From Diadema setosum (lineage: Eukaryota; Echinodermata; Echinoidea; Diadematoida; Diadematidae), in NCBI RefSeq assembly GCF_964275005.1, contig NC_092702.1:35534316-35598315 (forward strand): a DNA stretch of 64,000 nucleotides. The letters run 5' to 3'. The notes beneath the pieces are model-generated. The model worked only from the letters and a program-made list of their open reading frames with translations, was not told where the DNA came from and did not search any database. Every line of letters starts with the position of its first letter. The first letter of the stretch is position 1. The position numbers and the translations under genes were made by a program. Below are positions 60,830-64,000 of the stretch, piece by piece.

Positions 60830-61530
60830 TATCATGAAACCGTCTTTGGAAGAACCCATCTTTAGTCACAGCGCAACGGAGATTGCTCCATTTCTCTGTA
60901 AGACATGGAGTTGCGAATGAAGTTTTCATTGTACCGCCGCTGCGGCATTTGGCGATTTGTAGATCGGTTTTTGCGGGATTGTGCGTTAAAGCAAACTATG
61001 CGAAAGTTAAGATAAAATTAGCCAAGGATGGGCTTGTGAGATGGTGCGAATTAAAACAGTAAGGTCATGATCATTTTGACTCGTTCATGTACAAGCGTAA
61101 GAAAGTTTAATTGTTCATATTCTTTGGCGTGATTGGTTTCTTACTTAAGTAAAGGCAAGATACATGAAATGTGACGCGCATGTATTGGAAATCATAACAC
61201 CAAACCTAGTTGAAATAATAATTATATCCCTCTGGCAGAACGAATCGAGTTTATTGATTACACGTTGAAAGTCGACCTGTGAGTGACGATTTGAATACAG
61301 CTTCACTTGTAAAACGCAGCCATTCGTTTTTACCGTCAGTATAATAATCATGCAATGTGTGACTGTGTACGAAGATTAAGCGTGGCTGACTGTAGAGGAC
61401 ATACAAAGATTCCCTTTTTTTTCTATCACATTCGGCAGCATTGAGGCTTAAACACACGAAGAAATTCAAGATGACTTAAGGTTGTTCAAGATTATATCCA
61501 GACAGGTATTAAAGTCATAGGATGAAACAC
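60830..61530. other. Unique loop DNA before the LINE remnant
   Basis: Lies between the inverted arms. A plus frame from about 60840 to 61060 is open for roughly 70 codons but has no recognisable motif. Confidence 0.4.
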
Positions 61531-61534
61531 ATTA

Positions 61535-62265
61535 TGATGACTTAACAACTCTTCTGAACATAACCAGTACAGTATGCAAGATAATGAAACCTTTGTAAGA
61601 AATGAGATAGCGGCATACATGAAAAAGAACGAGTTATTTTCTCAAGACCAACATGGTTTTAGGAAATCATGTATAACTCAACCGCTGGAAGTGACAGAAG
61701 GTCCGAAGCTATGGATAACAAGTTGAGGATTGACTACATGCATACTTAGACTATAGCAATATTTTCCGTGTGGCATCCTCAAGAAAAATGCTGTGAAAAT
61801 AGAGATTCACGTGCAACGTCGAGCACCAAGTCTATCTCATAAATGTGTCTCCTGCGACGTCTGCAATACGCATCAGGGCATGAACACATACCTTCACTAT
61901 AGCCTATACAGACAATGACAGACGTCATAGATCAGACATGGAACAAACCTTGATACGTGTACAGGGAATTGACGCTCTCCGGTCAACTGATTTCTTTGGC
62001 TTTTCATCTACTAGCGGCCGAACAAAGAGCTCATCCATTTAAGATCTCGAAGGAGCATGTCAAGACAAAGTTCAGGCTACACTCTTTTTTTTTTTCCAAG
62101 AGTGATAACAGAATGGAACAGTCTAACACCTTACGTAATAGTGAGCTCTTCCATTGACACATTTGAAATAAATCTTAAATATGGACAAGTTCCACTAAAA
62201 TGCCCCAGCTGTACAGAGCCTTTCACCCAGAAGTTGTTCATCTTTTTCGATGCAGAGGGGTAAAT
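61535..62265 (+). pseudogene. Decayed LINE ORF2 (reverse transcriptase) fragment
   Basis: Contains TSTVCKIM, then after a 1-base frameshift RNEIAAYMKKNELFSQDQHG and FRKSCITQ. These correspond to the HGFRKGRSCxTQLL block of non-LTR reverse transcriptases, with two codons lost. Next come remnants of YLDYSKAFD (here YLDYSNIF), a large internal deletion, and then the C-terminal pattern RSDMEQT, GIDALRSTDFF, HPFKISKEHVKTKFRLHS and PRVITEWNSLTPYV. At least four frame changes or stops show it is dead. The clade (CR1, L2, Jockey or similar) cannot be fixed by eye. Confidence 0.75.
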
Positions 62266-62580
62266 AAGTTTGGTATAACTTTAAAAGTCCACTTCCAGGG
62301 TATATGATTTCCAAGGCGTACGTGTATAACGGGGATTGAGAGATGCGTTATGATTTACCTTAATTATTTACAGAATTGATCTTTATGAGTCCAGCCCGGG
62401 AATAATATTGTATTGGGTATTTTCTAAATCCAAATTATCATTTCATAATTTATTTTGTGTCCATGCATCGGGAATATTTCTAACTATAAAATCAGACTTA
62501 ATGACATCCTGCAGGGGGATTTGAAAAGCTAGTAACAACTCCTAACCCTCCATCCGAGGCGCAAATTGTTTGAAGAATCT

Positions 62581-64000
62581 ACTGTACCGACTTTAACTTC
62601 AACGATATACCAAATATGTTACCCATTGCGCCTTCTGGGTGAATGAAAAAAAAAACCCAACACACACACACACACAAACTCCCCCCCCCCCCCAAATATC
62701 ATAAGCGTCAATTACAGTACGTAAACCACCAAATATAGAATCATCGTACATTCGTTCTATGCTCTCTTATATCCACAACAGAAAATAAGAATTATTTATA
62801 ACGTAATTTTCCAATAGCGGTATAGGTTGCGCCAATCGACTTTACACCACAAGTCTCCAAAATTGATCCTCTTCAATACGTCAAGTGTAATAGTTATCTT
62901 TTTAAAGTCCATTAAGTGTAACGCTATCGAAAGCTTTTCCTAGCAAAATGAGTCCGCCCAGCCTTTATTCAAGTAACCTTACCAAAATAATGTGAAGCAA
63001 AATAAGGTTATTGCACTCGTGTTTTGTAATAATTGGGTATTTCCTTCCAACAGCAACGATGGTGAAAAAGGTTAAGTCCACGAGTGCTGCTGAAGGTGAT
63101 ATTACATGAACCTGCATGTCTATTCTCAACGAGTCACTTTCTTACCTTGGAGTACCATTTCCTTGAAGTACCAACCTGATGCTACCACACATATTATGCT
63201 CTGATCGAGTTACCTCATTTTCAGAGATGTATTGATAATCATTATGGCCTGTTGGGGTCAAATGAAAGTACATCTTCTGTTAGGCATTTTGACGTATATA
63301 CCCATTAGAAGAAGAGGTAGCCATGAAAATATACATGACAACACTCCATTTATCAGTCGAAAGGTATGATTAGTAAAAAACTCTGTTTATGATGCCGCTT
63401 GCGTGTATTGCCTGATACGGTTTTGACGTCCCCTTCAAAAGTACAGATGTTTAATAATACTGGTTAACATGTTGAAAGTACGGGAGACCGGGGGTCAGTT
63501 GACACATAGGCTTCGTTGGAACATTTTTCTGCTCCAGCCATATCAGCCACTACGATACCGTTATTGTTTACAGCTCTCCCGCGGATGAATGACCGATTTC
63601 TTTTTAATCCTACGAAAAAATTCTTTTCACAAGACATCTCAAATCATTCTCTCGCTACCCTAACTTGTTCTGACATTGCAACGTGGCATGATTGCGGGTA
63701 TCCCCTAACCTTAAATCACTCGTTACCATTACATCATTATGCTATAAGTATTTACATTTACACACCAGCTCTTCTACTTATAAACTATAAAAAAACTGAA
63801 GAACGAACTCACCTAATCATATAGATATCATGTCTTCAAATGCGTGATTATTAAATCTTTGGATGCCAACCCATCGATGTGAACACTATTTAGTCAAGTC
63901 AGACCTGCAATCTGTGTTTATAACTATGCGTGCATTGCATGTTGATAACTGAACCACAGCTATACTTGTCTTTTCTTTCAGCAGCATGCAGTAATAATGC
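62581..64000. repeat. Right arm of the giant inverted repeat
   Basis: Reverse complement of 59360-60823, running to the end of the window. Its copy of the GT-rich segment (62650-62695) has a C tract absent from the left arm, and it lacks the ~45-base insert. A 102-codon frame at 63516-63824 (plus) is identical to one at 59536-59844 (minus), simply because the arms are identical. It has no domain and is not called as a gene. Confidence 0.9.

Noticed and set aside
59536..63824. Two identical 102-codon frames
   Set aside because: They are the same sequence in the two arms of the inverted repeat, with no domain. Their identity reflects the duplication, not selection.
59360..64000. Inverted repeat dismissed as pure assembly artefact
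   Set aside because: The arms differ by a ~45-base indel, several substitutions and different simple-repeat tracts, which a mirrored assembly error would not produce. An allelic mis-join remains possible.

Overview
The window looks like intron-rich, repeat-loaded nuclear DNA of a marine invertebrate deuterostome, most likely an echinoderm. This rests on a biogenic-amine receptor, a spliced short-chain dehydrogenase, THAP-finger remnants, many palindromic mini-transposons, tRNA-derived SINEs and the recurring decamer TATAGGCCTA. There is no operon structure, no ribosome-binding sites and no CRISPR array. The species assignment is an inference.

Two real genes can be supported. (1) 41156-42289, plus strand: an intronless class A GPCR of the biogenic-amine type, complete at 377 residues. 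(2) 52555 down to 49826, minus strand: the last four coding exons of a classical short-chain dehydrogenase of the HSD17B1/RDH8 type. Splice sites and codon phases agree through all four exons to a stop codon; the 5' exon or exons with the cofactor glycine motif were not found. Weaker candidates are two phase-compatible terminal exons at 37857-38015 and 38747-38853 (plus), and a 45-codon ORF at 46828-46965 (minus). Two broken THAP zinc-finger genes lie at 28446-30110 and 32404-32559.

Layout. 1-9500: mostly featureless AT-rich DNA with simple repeats. 9.5-31 kb: interspersed elements. These include two families of fold-back elements built from short reiterated motifs (TTCGTTATTCCGAA type and CCCACGAGTCATACAG type), two elements with a telomere-like core, two convergent LINE tails, a tRNA-derived SINE, short perfect hairpins, and the first THAP pseudogene. 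31.4-34.8 kb: one 3.4-kb element with CAGGGCTCGACC terminal repeats. 35-48.4 kb: palindromic MITEs of several families, a minus-strand SINE, large trinucleotide arrays and the GPCR. 49.8-52.6 kb: the dehydrogenase exons. 53.3-55.6 kb: a decayed tandem array with a unit of about 1,020 bp. 59.36 kb to the window end: a very long, nearly identical inverted repeat (arms at least 1.4 kb) around a decayed LINE reverse-transcriptase fragment.

The two genes have no visible functional link. No new defence or biosynthetic system was found. The most unusual material is structural: the motif-reiteration fold-back elements, the long inverted repeat, the decayed ~1-kb satellite, and a promoter-like block shared by the 28-kb and 36-kb loci.
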